From Promethearchaeota archaeon (GTDB taxonomy: Archaea > Asgardarchaeota > Lokiarchaeia > Sigyniarchaeales > SOKP01), in the NCBI GenBank assembly GCA_016839745.1, contig JAEOTS010000131.1, positions 1 through 46,856 of the forward strand: a DNA stretch of 46,856 nt. Reading direction: 5' to 3'. Both the position numbers and the translations under genes were made by a program. Within the stretch, counting starts at the first letter, position 1, and the number at the start of each line of letters is the position of its first letter. Below, piece by piece: positions 32,868-41,509 of the stretch. The notes beneath the pieces were generated by a model. The model was not told the DNA's origin. It did no database searches and worked only from the letters and a program-made list of their open reading frames with translations.

Positions 32868-34667
32868 TTAATCTGGCTTAAGTAAATCAAGATATAAACG
32901 AGCTAATTTCTTTGTAGTTATACTCCATGTGAAATTCTCTTTCACCCTTTTATAACAGTTTTCTTTAATATTGAAGAAAAAATTAGGATTAAGAAGAACA
33001 TGGGATTTTATAATTTCATCTGGAATTTGATTTACGATGTTTAGAGTATCAGTTTTGTAGAGCGTATGACTTTCAGATTCTTTTACTTGAAACGCTGCCT
33101 CTGAAGATTTTAATAACGAAACTAACGCTTTAGCTAACTGAAGGGGATTATCTTTTGCTATTAAGAGACCAGTACCTATTTTTGGGTATAATCCTGCATC
33201 TATTATTGTCTCTTGCAAGCCTCCTACTTTCGTTGCAATAATGGGAATTTTACATGCCATTGCTTCTAAAGCCATAATCCCGAACGGTTCCCATCGGGAT
33301 AAAGCGCAATAAATATCTGCACTGATATGAGCTAAATAAAAAATATCTGAAGCTACTCCAAAGATTATTCGGATGTTTTCCGGATATTGTTTTACATAGT
33401 CAGAATAGATCTTTATTTCGTTCAAACTATAATCTGTGGGTAATATTAGAAAAAGGAATTTAGCATTTGGAATTACTTTCAAGACCTCAGGGATTGCTTC
33501 AAAAATAGTGTCAAAACCTTTTTGTGGGGATATTCTTCCTGTAGTAAGAATTAAAGGCCCTGAATCTGAAAATGCTTTGATATTTCCGTTTTTAATAAAA
33601 GGATTTCCATTTGAAATTAGGTTTATCGCATTTAGAACATTTGGAGAATTAATTAATGGACTTTGACTAAGGTTCCCTATTTTATATTTTAAAAGGAATT
33701 CCTTCATACGTGCTTCATTTATCTCATTCCAATAAGATAATTTTAAAATTTCAATAATTTCTGCTCCATGAATGGCTACTACTTTATCAAAAATATCGAA
33801 ATAATCCCAATCACACCCATCCCAAATAAAATCGGCTTTAAATTTAATCAACTGATTACCACAATTTGGAATAATATCTGACATTAAATACGATTGACTA
33901 ACCGTGGTTACTAAATCTGAGATAATTGCTCCAATTTTTTCAACTGAAGGTATATGATTATCTGTTGTGTATCCGTCGCTTTCTTGAGATAATAGAAATA
34001 TATCCCTTAAGTTCAACATCTTAAACCCATCACTCATCAAAACCTTAACGGGTGTATCATCTATACCACTTATTCTATAAAATTCATATTCAAATCTCGG
34101 CCAAGTTAATAAATGTATAGTTAATATTGAAGTAATTTCTAACCCTTTCTTAGCTAAAGCTTGCTTCATACCTAAATAGCCCAAAACTACGTGATAATCG
34201 TGAAGATGTACAACTTCTGGTAACTTTTCTTTGTAATTTTCTATAAAATGACTTACTAAGCAGCGAACCCCTAAACTGAAAAGTGCAATTTTCCCCCTTA
34301 TTGTAGTAGGATTATAAACCGTTATATCATCCAAATATTTAGATGTGAATGAATTTTCTCCAGAAAGCAATATAATATTCACATTTTCTATTTTAAACCT
34401 ATAAAATCTGATATCACAATTCGCTTCTGATTGCTCCGATCCAAATAAGGATGGATTAATTTGACCAACGCACTTAAATGGTAACTTTTCCAATTTATAT
34501 TTACTTTTTAAACCTTCAATTTGGCCATGAGAGGGCATAAGTACAGTAATATCGAACTCCTCAGCTAAATGTTTAGCCTGATTAGCAGGAACTTCCCCTA
34601 AACCTCCTACTTTAGCTACACCAGCATACTCAAATGAAAAAATCCACACTCTTTTCTTATTTTCCAT
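32868..34667 (-). CDS. GT5 glycogen/starch synthase-like glycosyltransferase
   Basis: Extends alpha-1,4-glucan chains from a nucleotide-glucose donor. The N-terminal donor loop 'KVGGLGEVPANQAKHLAEE' (KxGGL) and the C-terminal 'TTGRISPQKGFDTIFEAIPEV', 'SRWEPFGIMALEAMACKIPIIATKVGGLQETI' (E-x7-E) identify the GT5 fold. At 599 aa it is longer than bacterial GlgA (about 480), with an added segment (about 240-340) and a longer C-terminus, as in archaeal and eukaryotic forms. ATG 34667 is preferred: AGGA sits nine bases upstream. Followed by the MFS gene. A GH57 glycosidase at 43.1 kb could belong to the same glucan metabolism. Confidence 0.88.
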   Translation of the reverse strand: MENKKRVWIFSFEYAGVAKVGGLGEVPANQAKHLAEEFDITVLMPSHGQIEGLKSKYKLEKLPFKCVGQINPSLFGSEQSEANCDIRFYRFKIENVNIILLSGENSFTSKYLDDITVYNPTTIRGKIALFSLGVRCLVSHFIENYKEKLPEVVHLHDYHVVLGYLGMKQALAKKGLEITSILTIHLLTWPRFEYEFYRISGIDDTPVKVLMSDGFKMLNLRDIFLLSQESDGYTTDNHIPSVEKIGAIISDLVTTVSQSYLMSDIIPNCGNQLIKFKADFIWDGCDWDYFDIFDKVVAIHGAEIIEILKLSYWNEINEARMKEFLLKYKIGNLSQSPLINSPNVLNAINLISNGNPFIKNGNIKAFSDSGPLILTTGRISPQKGFDTIFEAIPEVLKVIPNAKFLFLILPTDYSLNEIKIYSDYVKQYPENIRIIFGVASDIFYLAHISADIYCALSRWEPFGIMALEAMACKIPIIATKVGGLQETIIDAGLYPKIGTGLLIAKDNPLQLAKALVSLLKSSEAAFQVKESESHTLYKTDTLNIVNQIPDEIIKSHVLLNPNFFFNIKENCYKRVKENFTWSITTKKLARLYLDLLKPD

Positions 34668-34868
34668 CAAAATAGGTCCTTTTTGCATCGAACTTAACTT
34701 ATAAAGAAAAAGCTCAAGATATTATTTATTATTATTATCTATTTAAAGTCATAAAATATTACTTTTATTAAAGGTTATTTAAATCAATCTATTGTGTGGG
34801 TCAATAGAAGCAAAAATTAATAATATTTAAGGATTTATCTTAAGAATTATTAAAACCACTTGTATTTT

Positions 34869-36248
34869 CTACTTTATTTCATTTAGAAACTTTTTTGTGC
34901 CAGTTTCTATATAGGCGCCACATAGAGGACTAAAACACATAAACGGTTCATACCCACCCTCATTTATATACATTTCTAAGGGAAATAAGTAACCTATCCA
35001 ATCTTGAGAATTTTGGAAAATTATTGTATTCTCTTCTGAAGTTGGAGCTTCTTGTATTATATTTCTTCCCATTTCTTCAAATAATTCACCTGGTATCGTT
35101 ACTAAACCGTAAGTATTACCATCCGATGCTGTAAATTTTATAAATTGAACTAAAGTTTTTCCATAATTCTTTAAATGTTTCCGTTCGATTGTGAAGAATG
35201 GGAAATTAACATACTTCTCATCAAATTTAGCTATTTTAAACAAGAAGTATTTCTTTATCAACCACTTTAATTTATTTGAGAACCATACCTTTGAGTAGTA
35301 TTTAGCATCTTTCTGAGGAATTAAAAATCTCCGTGTATATACATCAACATCCATATTGGTATAGTAATTTTCTTCAGGAATAGAATTTGCTAATTTTAAG
35401 GCTTCTTCACCAATAGTATACCCAATTTTTTTTGTATGCTCATAAGTTCCCAGCTGGTCATAAGAAAGAGTTTTATCCTTGTCAATTTTGTCCAAATTTG
35501 TCCCAGATGTCGTTATAGGATTCAAATCTCCGGAAGGACCATTGAAATAAATTGATTTAATTTTATTATTAGTTAATTCATCTATTTTAGAAATTACTCT
35601 TCCAGGGAAATCGGCAGATAATTTATTATTCTGAAAAGATAAAGTAGTTGGATGGCAAGCGTAATTTATAATGATACCAATCAAGCTATTATCTACTATT
35701 CTTTTAAAAGATATAATTCCTAAATCTGGTAAAACTTTTCTCGTAGGCCATCTTCGATTAAGAACTATATCAGGATTAAATTTTTCTTTTTTCCAAGCGA
35801 TTTTACATGGCTCTAAATCCTTAAATAATTTCTTTACCATTCTTACTATTCTATCAGTCATCCAAACAATAAAATCATCGTTTTTATTATCAGCAAACAT
35901 AACTCCTTTTATAAAAGCCGATGTTCCACCAGGAAAGTAAAATTCTCCTGTAAGATCAAATGAAGAATGGGTGTGAGTAGCATGTATTACTATTGCATTT
36001 GATTTTAAAGGCTTATATTCCGAAATCAGTTTCTTTTTTATATATTCTACAATTGAAAGGGGTAATTTTAAAATATCAACTGAAATCACAAGTAAGTTAG
36101 TATTTTTATTATTTTGGGTTATCAATACACCATAAGCATGAATATCATCTAACTTTCCTAAGCAAGGATCTTTACGAGCATAACCCGCCATAGGTTTACC
36201 TATGTAATCCTTTGGTGTAATTTTTATCTTACCAAACGCAACATTCAT
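34869..36248 (-). CDS. Neutral ceramidase-like hydrolase, nucleophile missing
   Basis: N-terminal catalytic-domain type of the neutral/alkaline ceramidase family. 'GKIKITPKDYIGKPMAGY' and 'LLVISVDIL' open it; 'VIHATHTHSS' and 'NYACHPTTLS..KLSADFPG' supply the metal-binding His set. Where characterised ceramidases have GDVSPN with the Ser nucleophile, this has 'PSGDLNPITTSG', so Asn stands for Ser. It is 459 aa and lacks the C-terminal Ig-like domain of the 650-aa enzymes. There is no signal peptide, so it is cytosolic. Archaea are not known for sphingolipids; an amidase or esterase on another lipid, or a different chemistry, is more likely. Single gene. Confidence 0.8.
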   Translation of the reverse strand: MNVAFGKIKITPKDYIGKPMAGYARKDPCLGKLDDIHAYGVLITQNNKNTNLLVISVDILKLPLSIVEYIKKKLISEYKPLKSNAIVIHATHTHSSFDLTGEFYFPGGTSAFIKGVMFADNKNDDFIVWMTDRIVRMVKKLFKDLEPCKIAWKKEKFNPDIVLNRRWPTRKVLPDLGIISFKRIVDNSLIGIIINYACHPTTLSFQNNKLSADFPGRVISKIDELTNNKIKSIYFNGPSGDLNPITTSGTNLDKIDKDKTLSYDQLGTYEHTKKIGYTIGEEALKLANSIPEENYYTNMDVDVYTRRFLIPQKDAKYYSKVWFSNKLKWLIKKYFLFKIAKFDEKYVNFPFFTIERKHLKNYGKTLVQFIKFTASDGNTYGLVTIPGELFEEMGRNIIQEAPTSEENTIIFQNSQDWIGYLFPLEMYINEGGYEPFMCFSPLCGAYIETGTKKFLNEIK

Positions 36249-36397
36249 TTACCTATATTAAAGCAAAGAATTTCAAAAATGTTTTCTTTTTTTAAAATTA
36301 ATAATTTCTTTTGTTCTTTTAGGAAAATTTTTATTTTTTTAAGTATTTTATACCATAATTCCTTAAGTTAAATTGAATTTGAAAAGAGTCAATCTAG

Positions 36398-36691
36398 ATG
36401 TCACTGAATAAATTAGGTATATTAGGTATGGTAGGCACGATTTCCAATTATAAACAAGGCCGCCACACTCTACACCCAAAGCACTGTATAATTGTTTTTC
36501 CCAATATTAAGAATAGAAAAGAAGCAAATAAATTAATAGGTAGAACCGTAGTATGGATAAGTTCTACAGGAAAAGAATTGAAAGGAACAATAACGCGTGC
36601 TCATGGCAACAACGGTGCTATTAGAGCCCATTTCAAAAAAGCTGGTGTACCGGGTCAAGCACTGGGAACTAAAGTGAAAATTATAAAATAA
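36398..36691 (+). CDS. rpl35ae: Ribosomal protein L35Ae (eL33)
   Basis: Large-subunit ribosomal protein shared by eukaryotes and some archaea. 'ILGMVGTISNYKQGRHTLHPKHCIIVFPNI', 'NKLIGRTVVWISSTGKELKGTITRAHGNNGAIRAHFKKAGVPGQALGTKVKII' matches the family over its length, including the VPGQALG end. 97 aa, normal size. The gene stands alone, not in a ribosomal operon. A TATTTTATA-like box is near 36342-36350. Confidence 0.94.
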   Translation: MSLNKLGILGMVGTISNYKQGRHTLHPKHCIIVFPNIKNRKEANKLIGRTVVWISSTGKELKGTITRAHGNNGAIRAHFKKAGVPGQALGTKVKIIK

Positions 36692-36850
36692 CTATTTTTT
36701 TAATGTTGTTCCTACAAATTTCAAGGACTTCTTAGGTAATATTTCAATAACATACTTATTTTTGAAGTAAATTTTCATCTATTTCTGTTGATAAAGCGAT
36801 CAAAAATTGTGTTATTTTTAATTTTAATAAAATCGGGTTAAAAAGTAAAT

Positions 36851-38956
36851 ATGTCGGAGCAACACTTCCAAATCTGCCGGTTCTGCCAGCGAAATGTAAA
36901 ATTGGCTTATTATTGTGAGGAATGTGGAACCAGTTGTTGTTCTGATTGTTTACATGAAGAAAAAATTGATTCTTATCTTTGTCAAGATTGTAATTCTAAA
37001 AATATAATCGTCCCAGAATCTGGTAATAAGAGAGCTTGCAAAGATTGCGGAGCAGAAAATATAGTCAGATCTAATCAACTCTTAAAATCTTGCCCTAAGT
37101 GTCACTCTCATCAAATAATAAACATCTATGAGAAAAAAGAAGACCTAGAAAAAATATTTATGGAATTAATCAAAAATTCAAGATCATTTATAGATCCGTT
37201 AAGAGATTTACTAAACGCTCTATATACGTTAAAACAAAAAATTCTAGATGCAAGAGCTCCACCTGTTAAATGTTTTCATTATCCTACTATGGAATTAGAT
37301 TTATTAGCCCTCTTTAAATTATTTATCTACGCAAAGGAAACTCTTATTGAGAAGATTCGCAATTTTGTCCAGCACTTATCAATCAACAAAGAATATTTTT
37401 TTGATATCTACACTCAGCAGAATTCTAATATACGAATTATTGAAGACATTCTTGAGAACTTGAACAGAAGCTATAATTCAATAAAGGATTTTATTGAGAA
37501 TAATGTAAATACCATAGATACTAGCATAGTAAATATTTCAAAGAATTTAGTTTTCATCGACAAGATTACTTTTTATTTCAAAAACTATATTAAATTCCTC
37601 AATTTGGCAGAAGAAGAAAAGCCAGTTTATGCAATATACGCTAAATTAGCTAATGGACTTAATACGCAGGACAAATACAAAAAAAATAAAGGAATTCTTT
37701 TTATAACCAATTTTGACTTATCTTTTGTCCATGAACACGGAAAGCGAAAGAAAAAGCAAGAAGGTATTTTTAAAGCACCTGTAAAGGATTTAACGAAAGT
37801 CCAAATAAGAGGGAAATTGTTTAAAAAACTTTATATTGAATTCCCTTATGGGAGATATGAATTTACGCTTCCCCCAAATTCTATATCGAGAGTATTAGAT
37901 TATCTCTTACTCGCCAGAAGTTTTGATGAGACTATTATTTATGATAAATTGGCTGCTAAGAAACTATATAATATCGAAATCGATTTGAGTGATATCTCAA
38001 ACTATATTGAAGAAGCTATAAATTCCTTCTTTAGTTTAAAATGCCAATATAATAATATTAATTCGAATAATAAAATGGCTGAGTTTAATGTCGCATCATC
38101 GTTGATCAACCAAAATCAGAATAACTTGCCTAATAGAACTCCATTCCAGACTCAAAGCCAAATTATGAATCCTTACAATAATAATATTCCCTTTCCTCTT
38201 TATCAAAACTATAAATACACACCCGAGAATCCAATGCTTTATCAAAATAACATGAGAATTCCTAATCCAAGGATGGGTCAAATCCAAACTCCTGACGATT
38301 TAAATTATTACGGTAACGCAATGAGACAATATTTACCTCCCAATTATAACCAAAATGACTTTTTCTTACAAAATTTTTACGAAACCAACAGGATTCAGAA
38401 CTATGAGCCTAAACGATTTAATAGTGGTTTTGGCAATAATATCTCTGACATCGATGAAAAAAACCTGCTGATGAGAAAATTGGAACAACTACAGAGACAT
38501 GATAAATCCTTCCCTCCTCTAAATGGAATACATAACTCTAATGACTTTTTAACCGATCCTGCTTATTATAACTATAAACAAAAAGATAGAAATATGCCGC
38601 ATTACCGAGAATATTCAAGGAATCACCTTTCGGAATTATTTAGCCGTGATTATGGTTCTAATCATCCAGGCGAAAGCTCTAGCTATCATTCAAAGAAACA
38701 AAGTAAAACAAGACGCAAGAAAATGTTTGACTTGGATAAAGAGAAATATAGTCTAGAGGAAACTTTAAAAGCATTGGACTCTAAATTTGAATCCGGAGAT
38801 ATTTCTGAAATTGATTATTTTAAAAATTTTAAGAATTTACAAAAGGAAATATACATAATTGAAAAAAACATAGAAGCCCTAGACTCTGACATGGAAGATG
38901 AAGAATTTTTAAGAAGTTCAGCTAAAGAATTTGATAGAAAAAGATATTACACTTAA
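36851..38956 (+). CDS. Zinc-finger, PH-like, Asn/Gln-rich, coiled-coil protein
   Basis: Unusual 701-aa protein, not a recognised family. N-terminus: a B-box/LIM-like Cys cluster (C9, C12, C22, C25, C29/C30, C33, C44, C47) then a second ribbon (C63, C66, C81, C84). Residues 95-255 are helical. Residues about 255-355 look like a PH/GRAM-type sandwich ('KGILFITNFDLSFVHEHG', 'VQIRGKLFKKLYIEFPYGRYEFTL'). Residues about 400-630 are low complexity, rich in Asn, Gln, Tyr, Pro and Met, likely disordered. The last 70 form a SHOCT-like/coiled-coil hairpin ('YSLEETLKALDSKFESGDISEIDYFKNF'). No transmembrane segment. Eukaryote-like scaffold layout; a membrane or ubiquitin-related role is speculation. Stops 34 bases from the convergent ESCRT-III gene. 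Confidence 0.8.
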   Translation: MSEQHFQICRFCQRNVKLAYYCEECGTSCCSDCLHEEKIDSYLCQDCNSKNIIVPESGNKRACKDCGAENIVRSNQLLKSCPKCHSHQIINIYEKKEDLEKIFMELIKNSRSFIDPLRDLLNALYTLKQKILDARAPPVKCFHYPTMELDLLALFKLFIYAKETLIEKIRNFVQHLSINKEYFFDIYTQQNSNIRIIEDILENLNRSYNSIKDFIENNVNTIDTSIVNISKNLVFIDKITFYFKNYIKFLNLAEEEKPVYAIYAKLANGLNTQDKYKKNKGILFITNFDLSFVHEHGKRKKKQEGIFKAPVKDLTKVQIRGKLFKKLYIEFPYGRYEFTLPPNSISRVLDYLLLARSFDETIIYDKLAAKKLYNIEIDLSDISNYIEEAINSFFSLKCQYNNINSNNKMAEFNVASSLINQNQNNLPNRTPFQTQSQIMNPYNNNIPFPLYQNYKYTPENPMLYQNNMRIPNPRMGQIQTPDDLNYYGNAMRQYLPPNYNQNDFFLQNFYETNRIQNYEPKRFNSGFGNNISDIDEKNLLMRKLEQLQRHDKSFPPLNGIHNSNDFLTDPAYYNYKQKDRNMPHYREYSRNHLSELFSRDYGSNHPGESSSYHSKKQSKTRRKKMFDLDKEKYSLEETLKALDSKFESGDISEIDYFKNFKNLQKEIYIIEKNIEALDSDMEDEEFLRSSAKEFDRKRYYT

Positions 38957-38990
38957 AACCTCTCTATACTGTTCATCCAGTCTGAAAATA

Positions 38991-39650
38991 TTAGCTACCT
39001 TCTAACTCTTTTCTTAATTTATCTATCTCGTCTTCTAGTTTTGCTTTTGTTCTTATTTCAGGTTCTTCTTCTATCTCGTCAAACTCTGAAATGTAGGCAA
39101 GTTCATCATCCGGTACTTCTGGCATTTGTCCGCCTTGTTCTAAAAGCATTTCCGTCTCAAGTTGGTTTAATTCGTCAGTTACATCAATTGCTAAATCAAT
39201 TTCTGGATCTCCCGCAAGAATTTCAGCAGACTCTTCTATTTCTGCAACATATTCTTCTGAATCTTCTGCAATTTCAGCGATCTTAGTGGGAGCGGCTTTA
39301 CTAGCGATATCTTGTAATTCATCTCTAATTCCGCCCATTAAATCTCCTGTCATTGAAATCATACGGCCTTCATCAATTGCTTCGATCTGGCGTTCTATCT
39401 TAGCCCTAATGTTGTTCGCGCGATCTACCTTCATCTGATACTGTTTATGTTGAATAAGATAGTTTTTAGCTCTGTTTCTCTCTCCTCTCTTTATTGCTAT
39501 TTTAGCGTTCTTTCTTGCAATCTCTGCTCTTTTATTATATGTTTTATTTGCTAACGCGATTTTTCTAATGTGAGCCTTTGCTTTAATTACAAGCTCCTCT
39601 TTTTCTTTATTTTTCCTAGGAAAAAGTTTTCCTTTTAATTTCGCACACAC
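38991..39650 (-). CDS. ESCRT-III (Snf7/CHMP4-like) protein
   Basis: Membrane-remodelling filament subunit. Highly basic helix 1 (residues 1-60, 'MCAKLKGKLFPRKNKEKEE') for membrane contact, then 'RGERNRAKNYLIQHKQYQMKVDRANNIRAKIERQIEAI' (helix 1/2 hairpin like CHMP4), a middle 'GDLMGGIRDELQDIASKAAPTKIAEIAEDSEEYVAEIEESAEIL' and an acidic C-terminal half. Two Vps4-binding-like motifs: MPEVP (176-180), resembling a MIM2 core, and 'KLEDEIDKLRKEL' (204-216), resembling MIM1. Closest by pattern to the Vps20/32/60 group. 219 aa. Start is GTG 39650, the first start codon after an in-frame TAG; no ribosome-binding site is seen. No Vps4 gene adjoins it. Confidence 0.88.
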   Translation of the reverse strand: MCAKLKGKLFPRKNKEKEELVIKAKAHIRKIALANKTYNKRAEIARKNAKIAIKRGERNRAKNYLIQHKQYQMKVDRANNIRAKIERQIEAIDEGRMISMTGDLMGGIRDELQDIASKAAPTKIAEIAEDSEEYVAEIEESAEILAGDPEIDLAIDVTDELNQLETEMLLEQGGQMPEVPDDELAYISEFDEIEEEPEIRTKAKLEDEIDKLRKELEGS

Positions 39651-39789
39651 TTTCTAATCACTCGAAATTTTATGATGTCTCTTTTATAATTATTATGATT
39701 TTATTTACTTAAAAATTTGATAGAATTTAATTTAGTATAATGATTCTTATCAATAAAACTTTCAGAGTCCAAACTTTGATGATTCTAAA

Positions 39790-40893
39790 ATGAAAAAAAT
39801 AATTTTAAATTTCGAGAAAAAAACAGATAATTTTAAAGCTTTAATACAAGAAGCTTTGAACATGAATCTCCTTAATATTTTGCTCTCTAAAGAGACTTAT
39901 CCCGAGTTAAAAAATATTGAACGTATTAATACTTTTACTAAAGATACCGAACTGCCTGTTAAAAATTTAATATTTAAAAATCTTGAAAATCTCAAAAGCA
40001 TTATCAAATTTGAAGCAAAAAGAGGAATTATTTTAGAATTAACGACCAAAGCGGATGAACAAAAAGTGATAGAGCTTTCAAAAATTAACGAAGTTGATTT
40101 TATAATTGTATCAGCAAAAGATTGGAAAATTATACCCTTTGAGAATCTTATTGCAAAAATGCATACTAATGATACAGAACTAATTGCCTCGGTTGAGAAC
40201 TTAAAAGAAGCGGAATTAATGTTAAAAACCCTTGAAATCGGCACAGATGGAGTATTAATTACTCCAATAGAAGTCGATGACATCATTAAATTGAAGAAAT
40301 TGTTGGTAAGTGGATACGATATTGATTTAGCAAGAGCAAAAGTTATCGATATACAAAATATTCCCGAAAGCGAAAGAGTGTGTGTTGATACTACTTCATT
40401 ATTAAGTTATGGTGAGGGGATGCTTATTGGAAGCACTGCAAAAGGATTTGCTTTAGTGCATGCTGAGGTATTCGAAACTCAATTTGTTTCCTCAAGACCT
40501 TTCAGAGTTAATGCAGGGGATGTTTCCGCATATATTTTAGTTCCAAGCGATACTAAAGATGAAATATATCAAACGAAATATTTAAGCGAATTAAAAGGGG
40601 GAGATCGAGTTATTGTTGTAAAAACTAATGGTGAGGCGCGAAATATCACAGTAGGTAGAGTTAAGATTGAGACGCGCCCTATGCTAAGATTAGAATTAGA
40701 AATTGATAAGCAAGGTAAAAAAGTTAAAATAAATTATATCGGGCAAAATGCAGAAACGATTCGATTAGTTAACTCTGATGGTGATCCTGTTTCCATTGTA
40801 GATATTAAGGTTGGAGACGAAGTTTTAGTCCACATCGGTCCTGGCGCAACTCATTTTGGTACAAAAATTGATGAAACTATTGTTGAAAAATAA
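39790..40893 (+). CDS. aroB': 3-dehydroquinate synthase type II
   Basis: Archaeal enzyme that makes 3-dehydroquinate from the 2-amino-3,7-dideoxy sugar intermediate in aromatic amino acid biosynthesis. Signature C-terminal half: 'YGEGMLIGSTAKGFALVHAEVFETQFVSSRPFRVNAGDVSAYILVP', 'KYLSELKGGDRVIVVKTNGEARNITVGRVKIETRPMLRLE' and 'IGQNAETIRLV'. The N-terminal barrel begins 'KKIILNFEKKTDNFKALIQEALN'. 367 aa, normal. The partner aldolase (AroA') is not in the window. Convergent with the QueD-like gene, 15 bases apart. Confidence 0.93.
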   Translation: MKKIILNFEKKTDNFKALIQEALNMNLLNILLSKETYPELKNIERINTFTKDTELPVKNLIFKNLENLKSIIKFEAKRGIILELTTKADEQKVIELSKINEVDFIIVSAKDWKIIPFENLIAKMHTNDTELIASVENLKEAELMLKTLEIGTDGVLITPIEVDDIIKLKKLLVSGYDIDLARAKVIDIQNIPESERVCVDTTSLLSYGEGMLIGSTAKGFALVHAEVFETQFVSSRPFRVNAGDVSAYILVPSDTKDEIYQTKYLSELKGGDRVIVVKTNGEARNITVGRVKIETRPMLRLELEIDKQGKKVKINYIGQNAETIRLVNSDGDPVSIVDIKVGDEVLVHIGPGATHFGTKIDETIVEK

Positions 40894-40908
40894 ACTGTAC
40901 TAATATTT

Positions 40909-41370
40909 CTAATCACCTTTATAAACAGCAGTAGTGCTTTTTGATTCTTCAAGTTTTACTGTAATTTTTTTATCAGAATAGATCTCTTTTAACTTATCGT
41001 GAACATACTTTGCTAAAAGTTCACTAGTTGTTTCTGGTAATGGCAATAGCTTCACATCCGTTTTAGGAAAAACATAACGCTTATTAGTATTAGTTACAAC
41101 TTCGATTGATTCTAAAGTTTCTGAAATTGTTAGATCGCGAGACAATTTAGGAATCAAAACACGATGATCTAAAGTCTCTGCTATAGTTTTTATTTTTTCT
41201 TTTAATTCAATGAAATCTACAACAAAATAATTCTCGTCTAGTGGAGCCTCTACTTCTACAGATACATAATAATTATGTCCATGAAGCTTTGAGCACTGAA
41301 AGGGCTCTTTTAAAAAATGGGAGGCACTAAACTTTACTTGAGTTGCATTAACTATAGCTTTATAACTCAT
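40909..41370 (-). CDS. queD: 6-pyruvoyl-tetrahydropterin synthase / QueD-like
   Basis: Lyase on dihydroneopterin triphosphate; in the QueD role it makes 6-carboxy-tetrahydropterin for 7-deazaguanine (archaeosine/queuosine) precursors. 'QVKFSASHFLKEPFQCSKLHGHNYYVSVEVE' contains the zinc-binding His (SASH, HGHNY) and the Cys; 'LDHRVLIP', 'TTSELLAKYVHDKL' and 'VKLEESKSTTAVY' follow. The adjacent, divergent QueC-containing gene strongly supports the QueD role, although PTPS-I/III paralogues in pterin synthesis are an alternative. 153 aa. Confidence 0.88.
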   Translation of the reverse strand: MSYKAIVNATQVKFSASHFLKEPFQCSKLHGHNYYVSVEVEAPLDENYFVVDFIELKEKIKTIAETLDHRVLIPKLSRDLTISETLESIEVVTNTNKRYVFPKTDVKLLPLPETTSELLAKYVHDKLKEIYSDKKITVKLEESKSTTAVYKGD

Positions 41371-41509
41371 AGAATTCTGCTTTCAATTTCTTTTTAAAAT
41401 TTATATATTTTACCCTTAAAAATCATAAAATTTATGTTTTAGATTATTCACTATTTTTTAATTTATATCCTCTAAATATAAATTTATTCCAGAAATAATA
41501 ATCAAAGGA

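Noticed and set aside
34869..36248. Evidence for sphingolipid metabolism
   Set aside because: The ceramidase-like protein lacks the Ser nucleophile and secretion signal, so family membership alone does not imply the substrate.
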